Origin: Tannerellaceae bacterium
Lineage (GTDB): Bacteria > Bacteroidota > Bacteroidia > Bacteroidales > Tannerellaceae
Assembly (NCBI GenBank): GCA_031267205.1
Contig: JAIRZN010000061.1
Span: forward strand, 1 to 11,092
Direction of reading: 5' to 3'
Length of the DNA: 11,092 nucleotides
The stretch's first letter is position 1. Every line of letters starts with the position of its first letter. The translations under genes and the position numbers were made by a program. The notes beneath the pieces are model-generated. The model was not told where the DNA came from. It saw only the letters and a list, made by a program, of their open reading frames with translations, and made no database searches. Of this stretch, positions 1 through 7,442 are shown one piece after another.

Positions 1-195
1 AGTCATGTAATAGAAAAGTCACTACTTGTAATCATATTAGATTCACAATTCAATAAAATCGGCGAATCATATCTTCCTGATGCTCCTTATTTAACTCTTT
101 CCTATTTTGTATCTCCAGAAGGATTTCATATACAAGTAAATAGTGAGGATGATGATATTATGAAATTCAAAACATTTAAAATACAAGAGATATGA
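1..195 (+). CDS. C-terminal end of a probable DUF4221 / six-bladed beta-propeller protein (partial)
   Basis: The frame that starts at base 1 is open for 64 codons and ends at TGA 193-195. The gene begins outside the window. Visible stretches such as LLVIILDSQFNKIGES and LTLSYFVSPEGFHIQ look like the last beta-strands of a propeller: a hydrophobic strand, then D-x-x-F/N-x-x-G-E, then a 'valued by the reader' strand (FVSPEGFHI). Bacteroidales DUF4221 lipoproteins end in a similar way, which is the basis for the tentative name. Such proteins are usually exported to the cell envelope, but that part of the gene is not visible here. By my count the first 180 bases are about 28% G+C with heavy use of TTA, ATA and AAA codons. 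This is much lower than in mlaEF or ftsK and suggests separate acquisition. The coding call is firm; the family name is weak. Confidence 0.6.
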   Translation, partial: SHVIEKSLLVIILDSQFNKIGESYLPDAPYLTLSYFVSPEGFHIQVNSEDDDIMKFKTFKIQEI

Positions 196-201
196 AATCA
201 A

Positions 202-256
202 ACTATCCTCGCCGATGCACCCTGCGCGAACAAAACAACAGGCGAGGCCTGATAGT
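202..256. repeat. Long imperfect hairpin just after the partial gene
   Basis: ACTATC CTCGCC (202-213) pairs with GGCGAG (241-246) and GATAGT (251-256), giving 12 paired positions interrupted by a 4-base bulge (247-250). The internal loop is 27 nt. The hairpin starts seven bases after the stop codon at 193-195, where a transcript end would be expected. No clear T-run follows, so it is not a classical intrinsic terminator. The rest of 257-386 has no convincing gene. The GC-richer hairpin region contrasts sharply with the AT-rich gene before it. Confidence 0.4.
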
Positions 257-386
257 CAAAGATGTCCCAACGTCGAAACCGCCTGCAGCCTGCTTGAGGA
301 GATGAGTAAATGAAGCTCGACATAACAGTTGCGGAGACCGTCGTCCAACGTAGCGCTTCCGGCGTTCATATATTTGTTGATCCTTT

Positions 387-629
387 TTATCCCTGTTTTT
401 CCCGGTAATATTCATCCAGGATATACTCGCTGCTTTCCGCCCATAAAGCGTTGCCGGTACGTTGCAACGCCCTGTATGTTGCAGAAGCCAGAAATTCGGC
501 GAGAGCCTCATCAAAATCCTCCTCTTCCCGCTCTGCAAGGAGATTGGCAATCCGCTCTATCTTAAACATCATGTCAAGGGTAATATCTTCGCCGTTATAG
601 GTATACTTAGTTTCCATGCTTCGTTTCAT
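387..629 (-). CDS. Small acidic protein, third gene of the DUF3791/DUF3990 cassette
   Basis: This encodes 80 aa with start ATG at 627-629 and stop at 387-389. A second in-frame ATG at 615-617 would give 76 aa and is just as plausible. The start overlaps the 3' end of the DUF3990 gene by 23 bp (11 bp for the inner start), implying translational coupling. The protein is acidic and predicted mostly helical: an N-terminal TYNGEDITL segment, a helix around MMFKIERIANLLAE, an acidic DFDEALAEFLAS stretch, then ALWAESSEYILDEYY near the C-terminus. I recall similar small proteins ('...IA...FDEAL..F..S.TY.AL......W.ES.EYI.DEY') next to DUF3990 genes in gut bacteria, usually annotated as hypothetical. 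There is no signal peptide or membrane segment, so it is probably cytoplasmic. A role as antitoxin or accessory partner is inferred from position only. Confidence 0.75.
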   Translation of the reverse strand: MKRSMETKYTYNGEDITLDMMFKIERIANLLAEREEEDFDEALAEFLASATYRALQRTGNALWAESSEYILDEYYREKQG

Positions 630-1098
630 AAGCAGTTTTGTTTATTAATGTAAGACATTCCAACGCTCGTCCGGTATGGACGGAAATCTGGTCATTCAGT
701 TTGTTATAGCGTAATTTCCGTAAAGCCATTTTTGCCGTATAAATACCTTCAACAAAAAGGCCAAGCGTACGGTTGGTTCTATCGTTCGCTACTACGCCCC
801 GAACAATGTCGAAATCGTGTTGGATTCCGTCTTTAATTCGATTGTCGCGTATGAAATGAAGCCATTCTTCCGACAGTCCATCAAATTGTTTTATATTCAG
901 ACCGTCTTTGAGTTCAAGGTCATACTCATAGACGAAAATACCATCGCCACCGTATCGGTCGTACAAAACTCCGGCCCAATCCTTAGCCTGGCTTTGTATG
1001 GTGGTAAGATAAAAGCCTCTGCCGAAGTCTCGTTTGCCTTTCGACTTCAACAAATCAATCGTACTGAAATCGCAGTTTGAGCCGTGATAAAGTTTCAT
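607..1098 (-). CDS. DUF3990 family protein, ADP-ribosyltransferase-like
   Basis: This encodes 163 aa and begins in a 4-bp ATGA overlap with the DUF3791 gene. The N-terminus has LYHGSN (residues 3-8), the first strand expected of the ADP-ribosyltransferase fold with a candidate catalytic His at position 5. GRGFYLTT (26-33) follows and carries the second conserved Tyr. DIVRGVVANDRT (97-108) matches the D-x-V-x-G-x-V-A-(N/D)-D signature I associate with DUF3990. The C-terminal QISVHTGRALECL (137-149) matches the family's Q-x-S/F-x-T-x-x-A-L end. The length is typical, so the gene looks complete. No export signal is seen. Members are thought to modify a cellular target with NAD, but the target of this branch is unknown to me. 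The neighbours on both sides make a toxin-antitoxin-like cassette the leading idea. Family assignment is fairly sure; biochemical activity is inference. Confidence 0.85.
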   Translation of the reverse strand: MKLYHGSNCDFSTIDLLKSKGKRDFGRGFYLTTIQSQAKDWAGVLYDRYGGDGIFVYEYDLELKDGLNIKQFDGLSEEWLHFIRDNRIKDGIQHDFDIVRGVVANDRTNRTLGLFVEGIYTAKMALRKLRYNKLNDQISVHTGRALECLTLINKTAYETKHGN

Positions 1099-1310
1099 TT
1101 CAAGCGTCGTTTAAGGACGTCGTCGGCAAAATTAAAACTTTCGTCAAGCGGTTGGGTATGCAGGGCGTTGTAATGTTTGCGTATCAACGCATTTATCCCG
1201 TTTTCCCTAAAAAGGGCAAATGCCTGCGCCGTCGGAATATCGTATTTGCCTGCATATTGTTCCACAGCTATCACAATCAAGAGGTTTTCGTCCTTTTGTC
1301 GCTTCGTCAT
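1095..1310 (-). CDS. DUF3791 family protein, candidate antitoxin or partner
   Basis: This encodes 71 aa, start ATG 1308-1310, stop TGA 1095-1097, sharing ATGA with the start of the DUF3990 gene. An AGGA lies just before the ATG on the minus strand (AACAGGATT-ATG), although the spacing is tight. The product is small and helical: an N-terminal helix around NLLIVIAVEQYAGKY, then IPTAQAFALFRENGINALI, then a short HYNALHTQPLDE segment that is characteristic of DUF3791, which reads as 'A..F....I...I...Y..LH....D...' in my memory of the family. It is the first gene of the cassette, as is common for antitoxins. The exact function of DUF3791 is not established to my knowledge. Confidence 0.85.
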   Translation of the reverse strand: MTKRQKDENLLIVIAVEQYAGKYDIPTAQAFALFRENGINALIRKHYNALHTQPLDESFNFADDVLKRRLK

Positions 1311-1336
1311 AATCCTGTTTATTAAAAATGTTACGG

Positions 1337-1344
1337 CAAATGTA
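1337..1344 (-). promoter_or_regulatory. Probable -7 element for the DUF3791/DUF3990 cassette
   Basis: Read on the minus strand this is TACATTTG, a full match to the Bacteroidetes -7 consensus TAnnTTTG. It lies 26 bp upstream of the DUF3791 start codon, which would leave a short leader. I see no good TTG/TTTG -33 element about 20 bp further upstream, so strength is uncertain. Confidence 0.4.
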
Positions 1345-1390
1345 CGAATAAAACATATTGGGCGGTATGACGGGAAACCTTGGGCAGGCG

Positions 1391-1420
1391 TTGAATGAAG
1401 CGCGATTTATTGTATCTTTG
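1391..1420 (+). promoter_or_regulatory. Bacteroidetes-type promoter for mlaEF
   Basis: TTG at 1391-1393 is followed after 19 bp by TATCTTTG at 1413-1420. This matches the -33 (TTTG/TTG) and -7 (TAnnTTTG) signature of the Bacteroidetes primary sigma factor with correct spacing. The predicted start of transcription is near 1427, leaving a leader of under 20 nt before the mlaE ATG at 1445. No Shine-Dalgarno sequence is evident, as is usual in this phylum. Confidence 0.7.
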
Positions 1421-1444
1421 CCCTGCATTTAATTCTTATATCGT

Positions 1445-2191
1445 ATGAATAAAGCGTTGCACAGAGTTGGGGAATATACGATGTTGATGGCGAAAGCAAT
1501 CTCGATACCGGACAGGTGGAATATGTTTTTCAAGCAATTAATAAAGGAAATATATAAGTTGGGGGCCGACTCCCTGTGGATAGTTATCATCATATCCTTG
1601 TTCATAGGCACAGTTATCGCCATTCAAATCTCACTGAATATCAGTTCGCCCCTTATCCCGAAATTCACTATCGGATATACCACGCGCGAGATCATACTGC
1701 TGGAGTTCTCGTCCTCCATCATGTGCCTCATCTTAGCCGGCAAGGTGGGGAGCAACATAGCTTCCGAGATAGGCACGATGCGCGTGACGGAGCAGATAGA
1801 CGCGATGGAGATTATGGGCGTTAACTCGGCCAACTTCCTCATAATGCCGAAGATTCTCGGACTGATGATTTTTATTCCCGTACTCGTCGTATTCAGCATG
1901 TTTACGGGGGTGATAGGCGGGATAGCGGCCAGCTATGCCGACATCAACGGTATGACGCCGGCCTCGTTTGAATATGGGTTGCAGTTTTATTTCAACTCCT
2001 TTTACATAGGCTATTCGGTTATCAAGTCAATCGTTTACGCCTTCATTATCGCCTCCATAGCTTCTTACTTCGGATACGGGGTGAAGGGGGGAGCGCTGGA
2101 AGTGGGCAAGGCGAGCACTAACGCGGTCGTGATGAGTAGCGTTATGATTTTGCTTGCCGACGTAATACTTACCCATTTAATGTTGACGTAG
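1445..2191 (+). CDS. mlaE: MlaE family lipid ABC transporter permease
   Basis: This encodes 248 aa and is an integral inner-membrane protein. Hydrophobic segments lie near residues 44-65, 83-101, 136-160, 188-212 and 227-246. The signature stretch at 98-127 (AGKVGSNIASEIGTM, then RVTEQIDAMEIMGVN) is the conserved coupling region of MlaE permeases. A second conserved run, YFGYGVKGGALEVGKAST, lies at 208-225. In the Mla pathway this subunit works as a dimer with the MlaF ATPase and an MCE-domain MlaD ring to move phospholipids between the inner and outer membranes. The length matches the family. The mlaF gene starts two bases after the stop, so the two are surely co-transcribed from the promoter at 1391-1420. 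No mlaD, mlaB or mlaC follows, so the MCE partner must be encoded elsewhere. Confidence 0.93.
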   Translation: MNKALHRVGEYTMLMAKAISIPDRWNMFFKQLIKEIYKLGADSLWIVIIISLFIGTVIAIQISLNISSPLIPKFTIGYTTREIILLEFSSSIMCLILAGKVGSNIASEIGTMRVTEQIDAMEIMGVNSANFLIMPKILGLMIFIPVLVVFSMFTGVIGGIAASYADINGMTPASFEYGLQFYFNSFYIGYSVIKSIVYAFIIASIASYFGYGVKGGALEVGKASTNAVVMSSVMILLADVILTHLMLT

Positions 2192-2193
2192 GC

Positions 2194-2925
2194 ATGGTTG
2201 AAGTCAAGCATCTCAGCAAATCGTTCGATGGTCGCGTTGTGCTCAACGACATCGACGCCGTGTTTGAAACCGGAAAGACTAACCTGATCATAGGCCGCAG
2301 CGGTTCGGGCAAGACCGTGCTGCTCAAGAACATCATCGGTCTGCAACGCCCCGACAAAGGCCAGATATTCTACGACGGACGCGAACTGACCGTTATGAAG
2401 AAGCATGAGCTTAACGTCCTCAGGCGCGAGATGGGTATGCTTTTTCAAGGCTCCGCCCTGTTCGACAGCATGACGGTGCTCGAAAACGTCCTTTTTCCCT
2501 TAGACATGTTCGCCGCCGGCACGTCTAAGGAGCGCAACAAGAGGGCCATGTTCTGCCTCGAACGTGTGAACCTGCTGGAAGCCGAAAACCTGTACCCTTC
2601 CGAAATAAGCGGCGGCATGATGAAGCGCGCAGCCATAGCCCGCGCCATAGCCCTTAATCCCAAATACCTCTTTTGCGACGAGCCTAACTCCGGCTTAGAT
2701 CCCAAAACCGCCATCATGATAGACGACCTTATTCACGACATCACCAAGGACTACAAGATGACGACCGTCATCAATACTCACGATATGAACTCGGTCGTAA
2801 ATATCGGCGAGAGCATTATCTTCATCAGGGAAGGCATACTGGAATGGAGCGGCAACAAAGACGAGGTAGTCTCCTCGAACAACCAGGCTCTTAACGACTT
2901 TATCTTCGCCGCCAGGAAGAAGTGA
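2194..2925 (+). CDS. mlaF: MlaF family ABC transporter ATP-binding protein
   Basis: This encodes 243 aa, a complete ABC ATPase. The Walker A motif GRSGSGKT is at residues 34-41, the Q-loop glutamine at 85 (MLFQGSALFD), a degenerate signature SEISGGMMKR at 136-145, Walker B YLFCDEP at 158-164, the D-loop SGLD at 166-169 and the H-loop histidine at 196 (NTHDM). A signature of the SGGM type rather than SGGQ is usual for MlaF-like ATPases. The C-terminal part (IREGILEWSGNKDEV) follows the pattern of this subfamily. The protein should bind the cytoplasmic face of MlaE and power phospholipid transfer. It lies two bases after mlaE. Its 3' end is only 12 bp from the 3' end of the convergent LolA-like gene, with no clear terminator between them. 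Confidence 0.95.
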   Translation: MVEVKHLSKSFDGRVVLNDIDAVFETGKTNLIIGRSGSGKTVLLKNIIGLQRPDKGQIFYDGRELTVMKKHELNVLRREMGMLFQGSALFDSMTVLENVLFPLDMFAAGTSKERNKRAMFCLERVNLLEAENLYPSEISGGMMKRAAIARAIALNPKYLFCDEPNSGLDPKTAIMIDDLIHDITKDYKMTTVINTHDMNSVVNIGESIIFIREGILEWSGNKDEVVSSNNQALNDFIFAARKK

Positions 2926-2937
2926 AAGCGGGAAGGG

Positions 2938-3579
2938 CTACCTCAGGTCTATGATTTCCGCATTGGGATAGGCGGCTTCGGGGAAGGTGAAGAAGCTGTC
3001 GGGATGGTTAGGGTTTGTTTTTATATCGCTTATTTGTATCACATTGGTCGTCTTGTTCTTCATCTCTACGGCGATACGCACGGGCAGGCTTGTGTTCTTT
3101 TCTATCTGGAGGTTTACCTTCGTTATATCCGATTTTGCGCGGGGCGCGAGTTCGATGTCATAGGCTACTTTTCCGTTTGTGGCCGTGACTTCGCCAAGGT
3201 ACGTGGCGGCGAAGTTTTTCCCGTATGAGCCGAGCAGGATGGCGGGGTTTGTGAACTGCAACTCTTCTCCCTCAGGCGTGGTGAGGTTCACCTCTTCGGC
3301 GCTTTCGATGTATGTCCACTGCGTGCGGCCGTCGTACCATGTCTTTATGCCGGGTACGAACAGGGCGAACTTATCGCCTTTTATGTGTATTACTCCCTCG
3401 AAGCTTTCGGACGACTGCGCCTGCCGGGTGTTGAGCGCAAACGAGGCGGTCAGGCCACCCTGTTGACGGCAGATGTCGGCGGCTTTCGACAGTATATCCG
3501 CCGCGTTCTGGGCGGAAAGTGGCGCGAGGCACATCAGGACGCCCGTTGCGATGTATACAACAATATGTTTCATTATCAT
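2938..3579 (-). CDS. LolA-like periplasmic lipoprotein chaperone
   Basis: This encodes 213 aa and begins in an ATGA overlap with the ftsK stop. A second ATG two codons in (3571-3573) is an alternative start. Residues 1-24 form a signal peptide (hydrophobic core VVYIATGVLMCLAPL, likely cut after LSA). The mature part shows the LolA pattern: an early amphipathic helix (ILSKAADICRQQGGL), then ASFALNT, GVIHIKGDKFALFVPG (62-77), TWYDGRTQWTYI (80-91), EEVNLTTPEG, and a C-terminal TNVIQISDIKTN. LolA carries lipoproteins through the periplasm from LolCDE to the outer membrane. Bacteroidota LolA-like proteins are divergent, so I leave the symbol blank. Its place directly after ftsK, in the same operon, is an arrangement I associate with Bacteroidales. 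Both cell division and envelope growth need lipoprotein delivery, but the link is inference. Confidence 0.85.
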   Translation of the reverse strand: MIMKHIVVYIATGVLMCLAPLSAQNAADILSKAADICRQQGGLTASFALNTRQAQSSESFEGVIHIKGDKFALFVPGIKTWYDGRTQWTYIESAEEVNLTTPEGEELQFTNPAILLGSYGKNFAATYLGEVTATNGKVAYDIELAPRAKSDITKVNLQIEKNTSLPVRIAVEMKNKTTNVIQISDIKTNPNHPDSFFTFPEAAYPNAEIIDLR

Positions 3580-6020
3580 TTCAAATTTCTTAATAACTGT
3601 TCCAGACTGTATTCTTCCTGTATAAACACCTGCCGTGGCTTGCTGCCTTCGGGTGGGCCTACTACTCCGGCGACTTCCAACTGATCCATGACCCTGCCGG
3701 CGCGGTTGTATCCGAGCGACAGCTTGCGTTGGATGAGGGAGGTCGAGCCTTGTTGTTCGCGGACAATCAGGCGGGCGGCTTCCTCGAACATAGGGTCGCG
3801 GTCGGACAAGTCTACTGGCGCCGGTTTGCCGTCGCCGCCGTCGACGGCGTATTCGGGCAGCTCAAAGGCGGTTGAATAGCCCGCCTGTTTCCCTATATAA
3901 GAAGATATTTCTTCCACCTCCGGCGTGTCGACGAAGGCGCATTGTACGCGAATCATATCGCCTCCCTGCGAGAAGAGCAGGTCGCCGCGGCCTATGAGTT
4001 GATTTGCTCCGGGCGAGTCGAGGATGGTGCGCGAGTCGATCATCGAGGATACGCGGAAAGCTATGCGCGCGGGGAAGTTGGCCTTAATCGTGCCGGTGAT
4101 GATGTTGGTCGACGGGCGTTGGGTGGCGATAATCATGTGTATGCCTACCGCGCGGGCCTTCTGGGCGATACGTGCGATAGGGTGTTCTATCTCCTTGCCG
4201 GCGGTCATGATCAGGTCGCCGAACTCGTCGATAACGACTATTATATAAGGCATATATTTATGGCCTTTATACGGGTTGAGGCGGCGTTTGATGAATTTGT
4301 CGTTGTACTCTTTTATGTTCCTGGTATGAGCTTTCATCAGCAGGTCGTAGCGGTCGTCCATCTCCTTACATAGCGAGTTAAGGGTCTGTATGACCTTCGT
4401 GAAGTCGGTTATGATAGGCTTGTCCGTATCGGCGAGCTTGGCCAGGTAATGCCGTTCGATGTCTGCGTAAAAGCTAAACTCGACCATCTTGGGGTCGATA
4501 AGCACGAACTTGAGTTCCGACGGGTGTTTCTTATATAGCAACGAGGTGATAATGGCGTTAAGGCCTACCGACTTGCCTTGCCCCGTAGCGCCGGCTATCA
4601 GTAGGTGCGGCATCTTGCAAAGGTCGAACATGAATATCTCGTTGGTGATAGTCTTGCCCAGTGCGACGGGCAGCTCGTAGTTGCTCTCCTGAAACTTGCG
4701 CGACCCGATGATCGACTGCATCGACACGACCTGCGGGTCTTTGTTGGGCACCTCGATACCGATCGTCCCCTTGCCCGGCATAGGCGCTATGATGCGTATG
4801 CCCAATGCGGCGAGGCTGAGGGCTATGTCATCTTCCAGGTTGCGTATCTTGGCTATCCTCACGCCGGCGTCGGGCACAACTTCGTACAGCGTGATGGTCG
4901 GGCCTACGGTAGCTTTGATGGAGGCGATGCTGATGCCGAAGTTCTCAAGCGTCTGGCGGATGCGCTTCTGGTTGTTGGTCTGCTCCTCGCGGTCTACGTG
5001 GTGCTCGCTGTTGTCGTATTTTTTCAGCAGTTCGACTGTGGGATTGCGATAGGCGGAGAGGTCGAGCCTGGGATTATAGTCGCCCTGGTCGGAAGCGTCG
5101 TAGACTTCGTCCTCGTCGCCGTTTGAAGGCGGCATCGGCTGCGTATTGCTTTCAGGCTCCGGCATGAAGTTGCCGGCGCGGTGTAATTCGGGTATGTAAG
5201 GCTCTTCGTCGGGAGCGACCGTGATTACAAATTCTTCGTCAATATTACCGGCAGGAAAGGGTTTTTCGACGTTACTGCCGCTTATAGCCGGGACTATAAC
5301 TTCGTAGTCGCCCTGTTTGTCTTCATCATCATATTCTTCTTCCGGCTCTTTCTCCTTCTCCTTCTTATTCCTCTTCATCCCCACGGCGATGTTCCCGATC
5401 CAACGGAAGGCAAACAGCCTGCGCATAAGCGGAAGCGTCCGCCGGTTCGACAGTATGGCAAGTATGAGGAAAGAAGCCAGGAGGAACAAGACAGTCCCCG
5501 GCACGCCGATATTACCCGTCAACCATTCCGAGAGGGAATGCCCGTGCTCGCCTCCAAGGTAAATGAACGAGTCGCGGTAGGCAACCTCAAGCGTGAAGGC
5601 GAAAAACAACGACCCCCATATCAGCCACGAGGCGCTGAAGAGGAAATACTTAAGGACGGAGATTCTTATCATCTTCATCAGATGCGCTCCCAGGGAAGCG
5701 AGGAAAAACATAACCAGGAAAGAAGATATGCCGAACCAGCGGTTTATCAGCAGATCGGCGATATACGCCCCACGCACGCCCGCCCAGTTTGCGACGGAGC
5801 CTTTGTAGAAGGCCAGGTTGCCGAGCGGAAGATTCTCGATGCTGCTCTGGTCCCTCGCGCCGGTGAACAGATACGAAAACATAGCTATCCCCGTATACAG
5901 GGCCACGAAAGATATAATCAGGCCCGTAATAAAACGGGTGCGCTCGTTGGTCAGGAAACTTTTCACGGCGACATAAAAACCGTCCCTGTCCGCATGTTTT
6001 TTAACCGTCTTCTTTGCCAT
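3576..6020 (-). CDS. ftsK: DNA translocase FtsK
   Basis: This encodes 814 aa. The N-terminal part has four membrane segments near residues 31-53, 97-115, 122-146 and 171-191. A low-complexity acidic linker follows at about 217-345 (KKEKEKEPEEEYDDEDK, then Pro/Glu-rich), shorter than in E. coli FtsK. The motor follows: an alpha domain from about 350, Walker A GATGQGKS at 477-484, Walker B IIVVIDEF at 593-600 and the ATQRPS motif at 632-637. The C-terminal gamma winged-helix (about 737-802, DRDPMFEEAARLI to PRQVFI) recognises orientation sequences on the chromosome. FtsK is a hexameric pump at the division septum that clears chromosome termini and activates dimer resolution by XerCD. The start ATG at 6018-6020 is six bases after the stop of the CNNM gene. 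The stop overlaps the start of the LolA-like gene. Several ORFs on the other strand inside it are shadows. Confidence 0.97.
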   Translation of the reverse strand: MAKKTVKKHADRDGFYVAVKSFLTNERTRFITGLIISFVALYTGIAMFSYLFTGARDQSSIENLPLGNLAFYKGSVANWAGVRGAYIADLLINRWFGISSFLVMFFLASLGAHLMKMIRISVLKYFLFSASWLIWGSLFFAFTLEVAYRDSFIYLGGEHGHSLSEWLTGNIGVPGTVLFLLASFLILAILSNRRTLPLMRRLFAFRWIGNIAVGMKRNKKEKEKEPEEEYDDEDKQGDYEVIVPAISGSNVEKPFPAGNIDEEFVITVAPDEEPYIPELHRAGNFMPEPESNTQPMPPSNGDEDEVYDASDQGDYNPRLDLSAYRNPTVELLKKYDNSEHHVDREEQTNNQKRIRQTLENFGISIASIKATVGPTITLYEVVPDAGVRIAKIRNLEDDIALSLAALGIRIIAPMPGKGTIGIEVPNKDPQVVSMQSIIGSRKFQESNYELPVALGKTITNEIFMFDLCKMPHLLIAGATGQGKSVGLNAIITSLLYKKHPSELKFVLIDPKMVEFSFYADIERHYLAKLADTDKPIITDFTKVIQTLNSLCKEMDDRYDLLMKAHTRNIKEYNDKFIKRRLNPYKGHKYMPYIIVVIDEFGDLIMTAGKEIEHPIARIAQKARAVGIHMIIATQRPSTNIITGTIKANFPARIAFRVSSMIDSRTILDSPGANQLIGRGDLLFSQGGDMIRVQCAFVDTPEVEEISSYIGKQAGYSTAFELPEYAVDGGDGKPAPVDLSDRDPMFEEAARLIVREQQGSTSLIQRKLSLGYNRAGRVMDQLEVAGVVGPPEGSKPRQVFIQEEYSLEQLLRNLK

Positions 6021-6026
6021 ATTAAA

Positions 6027-7307
6027 TTACCGGTTGTCGCCGGTCGGTTTATTTACCAATACCTTATCTATGCGCGCCCCGTCCATGTCCAGAATCTCAA
6101 GCTCGAAATTGAGCCACGACAGCCTTTCGCCCGTCTGCGGCACGTGCTGGAGGATTTCGAGGATTAATCCGCTGAGCGTATTGTAGTCGTAATCCGCGTA
6201 TAAGTCTTCCATGTCGAAATATTCCAGGAAGTTGTAGAAGGAATACTGCCCGTCTACGATAAGGCTGCCGTCGGCGCGTTCGACAAGCTCCTGTTCCTCC
6301 CCTATCTCAGGCATTTCGCCCACTAAGGCCTCCATGATGTCTTTAAGGGTGACGATGCCCTGTACGTCGCCGAACTCGTCCGTGACGATGCCGTATTTCA
6401 CGCGCGCGTCCTTGAACTGTTCCAGAGCCTTGTACACGCTAAGGTTTTCCGGCAGGTATTGCACCGGCCTGACAAGCTCGTGCAGGGAAAAGTCGGCCGA
6501 GTATATCCTCCCGAACAGGTCTTTAAGGTTCACCACTCCCAGCATCCTGTCCAATGTCCCGGATATTACAGGGTAGGTGTTGTAGAGGTTTTCCTGCACT
6601 TTCCCGCGTATGTTTTCGTTACTGTCGCGTATGTCGAGCCATACCAGGTCGCTGCGATGCGTCATTATGCTGCCCACGTTGCGGTCGCCGAGGTTGAATA
6701 CGCGCTCCACGATGTCTTGCTCTACTTCCTGCACTTCTCCTACGTCGTAGCCTTCCTTGACGATGGCTTTTATCTCTTCTTCAGTTATTTTGTTATCGTC
6801 GTTCTTACGGATACCGAGCAGGCGCACCGTCAGCGACGTACTTCTGGAAAGCAGCCATACAAACGGCGTGGCGACGCGAGAGAGCATATACATCGGCCGC
6901 GCCATTATGCGCGAAACCGCCTCGGCCCGGTTCATGCCGATGCGTTTGGGTACAAGTTCGCCCAGCACGAGGGTGAAGTATGTGACTACGATGACGACCG
7001 TGGTTTTTGATATGCCTAAGGCGTAAGGCGATAATGCAGGGAACGAGGCCAGCACGTTTGCCATATCGTGGGCGAAGGCTTCACCGGAGTATAAACCGGT
7101 GAGGATGCCGATTAGTGTGATACCTATCTGAACTGTGGAGAGGAATTTGTCAGGTTGTCCGATCAGCCGCAGGGCTGTCTGCGCTGACTTGTTTCCTTTT
7201 TTTGCGTCTGTTTCCAGTCTTGATTTACGTGCCGAAACTAAAGCTATTTCAGCCATTGAAAGTAGCCCGTTCAATAAAATAAGCCCCAAAATGATAAGAA
7301 TTTCCAT
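6027..7307 (-). CDS. CNNM/CorC-family membrane protein (DUF21 + CBS pair + CorC_HlyC)
   Basis: This encodes 426 aa. The DUF21/CNNM transmembrane domain spans about residues 1-165 with hydrophobic segments near 1-18, 56-77, 97-118 and 136-157, and the conserved LGELVPKRIG motif at 115-124. Two CBS domains follow (about 210-270 with NTYPVISGTLDRMLGVVNL, and 275-332 with YGIVTDEFGDVQGIVTLKD). The C-terminal CorC_HlyC domain (about 340-422) ends in NFELEILDMDGARIDKVLV. Proteins of this build sit in the inner membrane. Members are linked to magnesium or cobalt efflux (CorB/CorC, CNNM) with CBS domains as nucleotide-sensing modules. The 'hemolysin' label found in databases is misleading. It is first in the operon with ftsK and the LolA-like gene. 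The length is normal and no damage is visible. Confidence 0.92.
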   Translation of the reverse strand: MEILIILGLILLNGLLSMAEIALVSARKSRLETDAKKGNKSAQTALRLIGQPDKFLSTVQIGITLIGILTGLYSGEAFAHDMANVLASFPALSPYALGISKTTVVIVVTYFTLVLGELVPKRIGMNRAEAVSRIMARPMYMLSRVATPFVWLLSRSTSLTVRLLGIRKNDDNKITEEEIKAIVKEGYDVGEVQEVEQDIVERVFNLGDRNVGSIMTHRSDLVWLDIRDSNENIRGKVQENLYNTYPVISGTLDRMLGVVNLKDLFGRIYSADFSLHELVRPVQYLPENLSVYKALEQFKDARVKYGIVTDEFGDVQGIVTLKDIMEALVGEMPEIGEEQELVERADGSLIVDGQYSFYNFLEYFDMEDLYADYDYNTLSGLILEILQHVPQTGERLSWLNFELEILDMDGARIDKVLVNKPTGDNR

Positions 7308-7333
7308 TCGAGATACTTTCTTAGTTAGAGGGG

Positions 7334-7341
7334 CAAATATA
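7334..7341 (-). promoter_or_regulatory. Probable -7 element for the CNNM-ftsK-LolA operon
   Basis: On the minus strand this reads TATATTTG, matching TAnnTTTG. It lies 26 bp before the start codon at 7305-7307. No convincing -33 TTG at 19-21 bp further upstream was seen. A TTTG lies 11 bp upstream of it, too close for the usual spacing. Confidence 0.45.
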
Positions 7342-7406
7342 GATATTTACGGCAAATAGCGAGTAGTGAATCATTATATATAGTGTAATGTGAGACCGAA
7401 GTTTCA

Positions 7407-7432
7407 GCGGCGGGCGACATGCCGTCCGCCGC
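7407..7432 (-). terminator. Strong GC hairpin after the TIM-barrel gene
   Basis: GCGGCGGGCG (7407-7416) pairs with CGTCCGCCGC (7423-7432) around a 6-base loop, giving ten base pairs including one G-T wobble. It lies ten bases past the stop codon of the TIM-barrel gene and before the promoter of the CNNM operon, where a terminator is expected. There is no T-run on the minus strand after it, so it may act as an mRNA 3'-end stabiliser or a weak intrinsic terminator. Confidence 0.45.
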
Positions 7433-7442
7433 ATAATGTGTG

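Noticed and set aside
203..550. 115-aa minus-strand open frame
   Set aside because: It overlaps the small acidic gene of the cassette in another frame, is rich in Arg, and covers the non-coding hairpin region. No family resemblance was recognised.
2926..2937. Bidirectional terminator between mlaF and the LolA-like gene
   Set aside because: The gap is only 12 bp and I found no hairpin in it.
4605..5126. 173-aa plus-strand open frame inside ftsK (and similar ones at 3942-4373 and 5538-6167)
   Set aside because: They lie antisense to the well-supported ftsK reading frame and show the composition expected of shadows of a GC-rich gene.
6459..7010. 183-aa plus-strand open frame inside the CNNM gene
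   Set aside because: It is antisense to a gene with clear DUF21 and CBS domains and has no recognisable domain.
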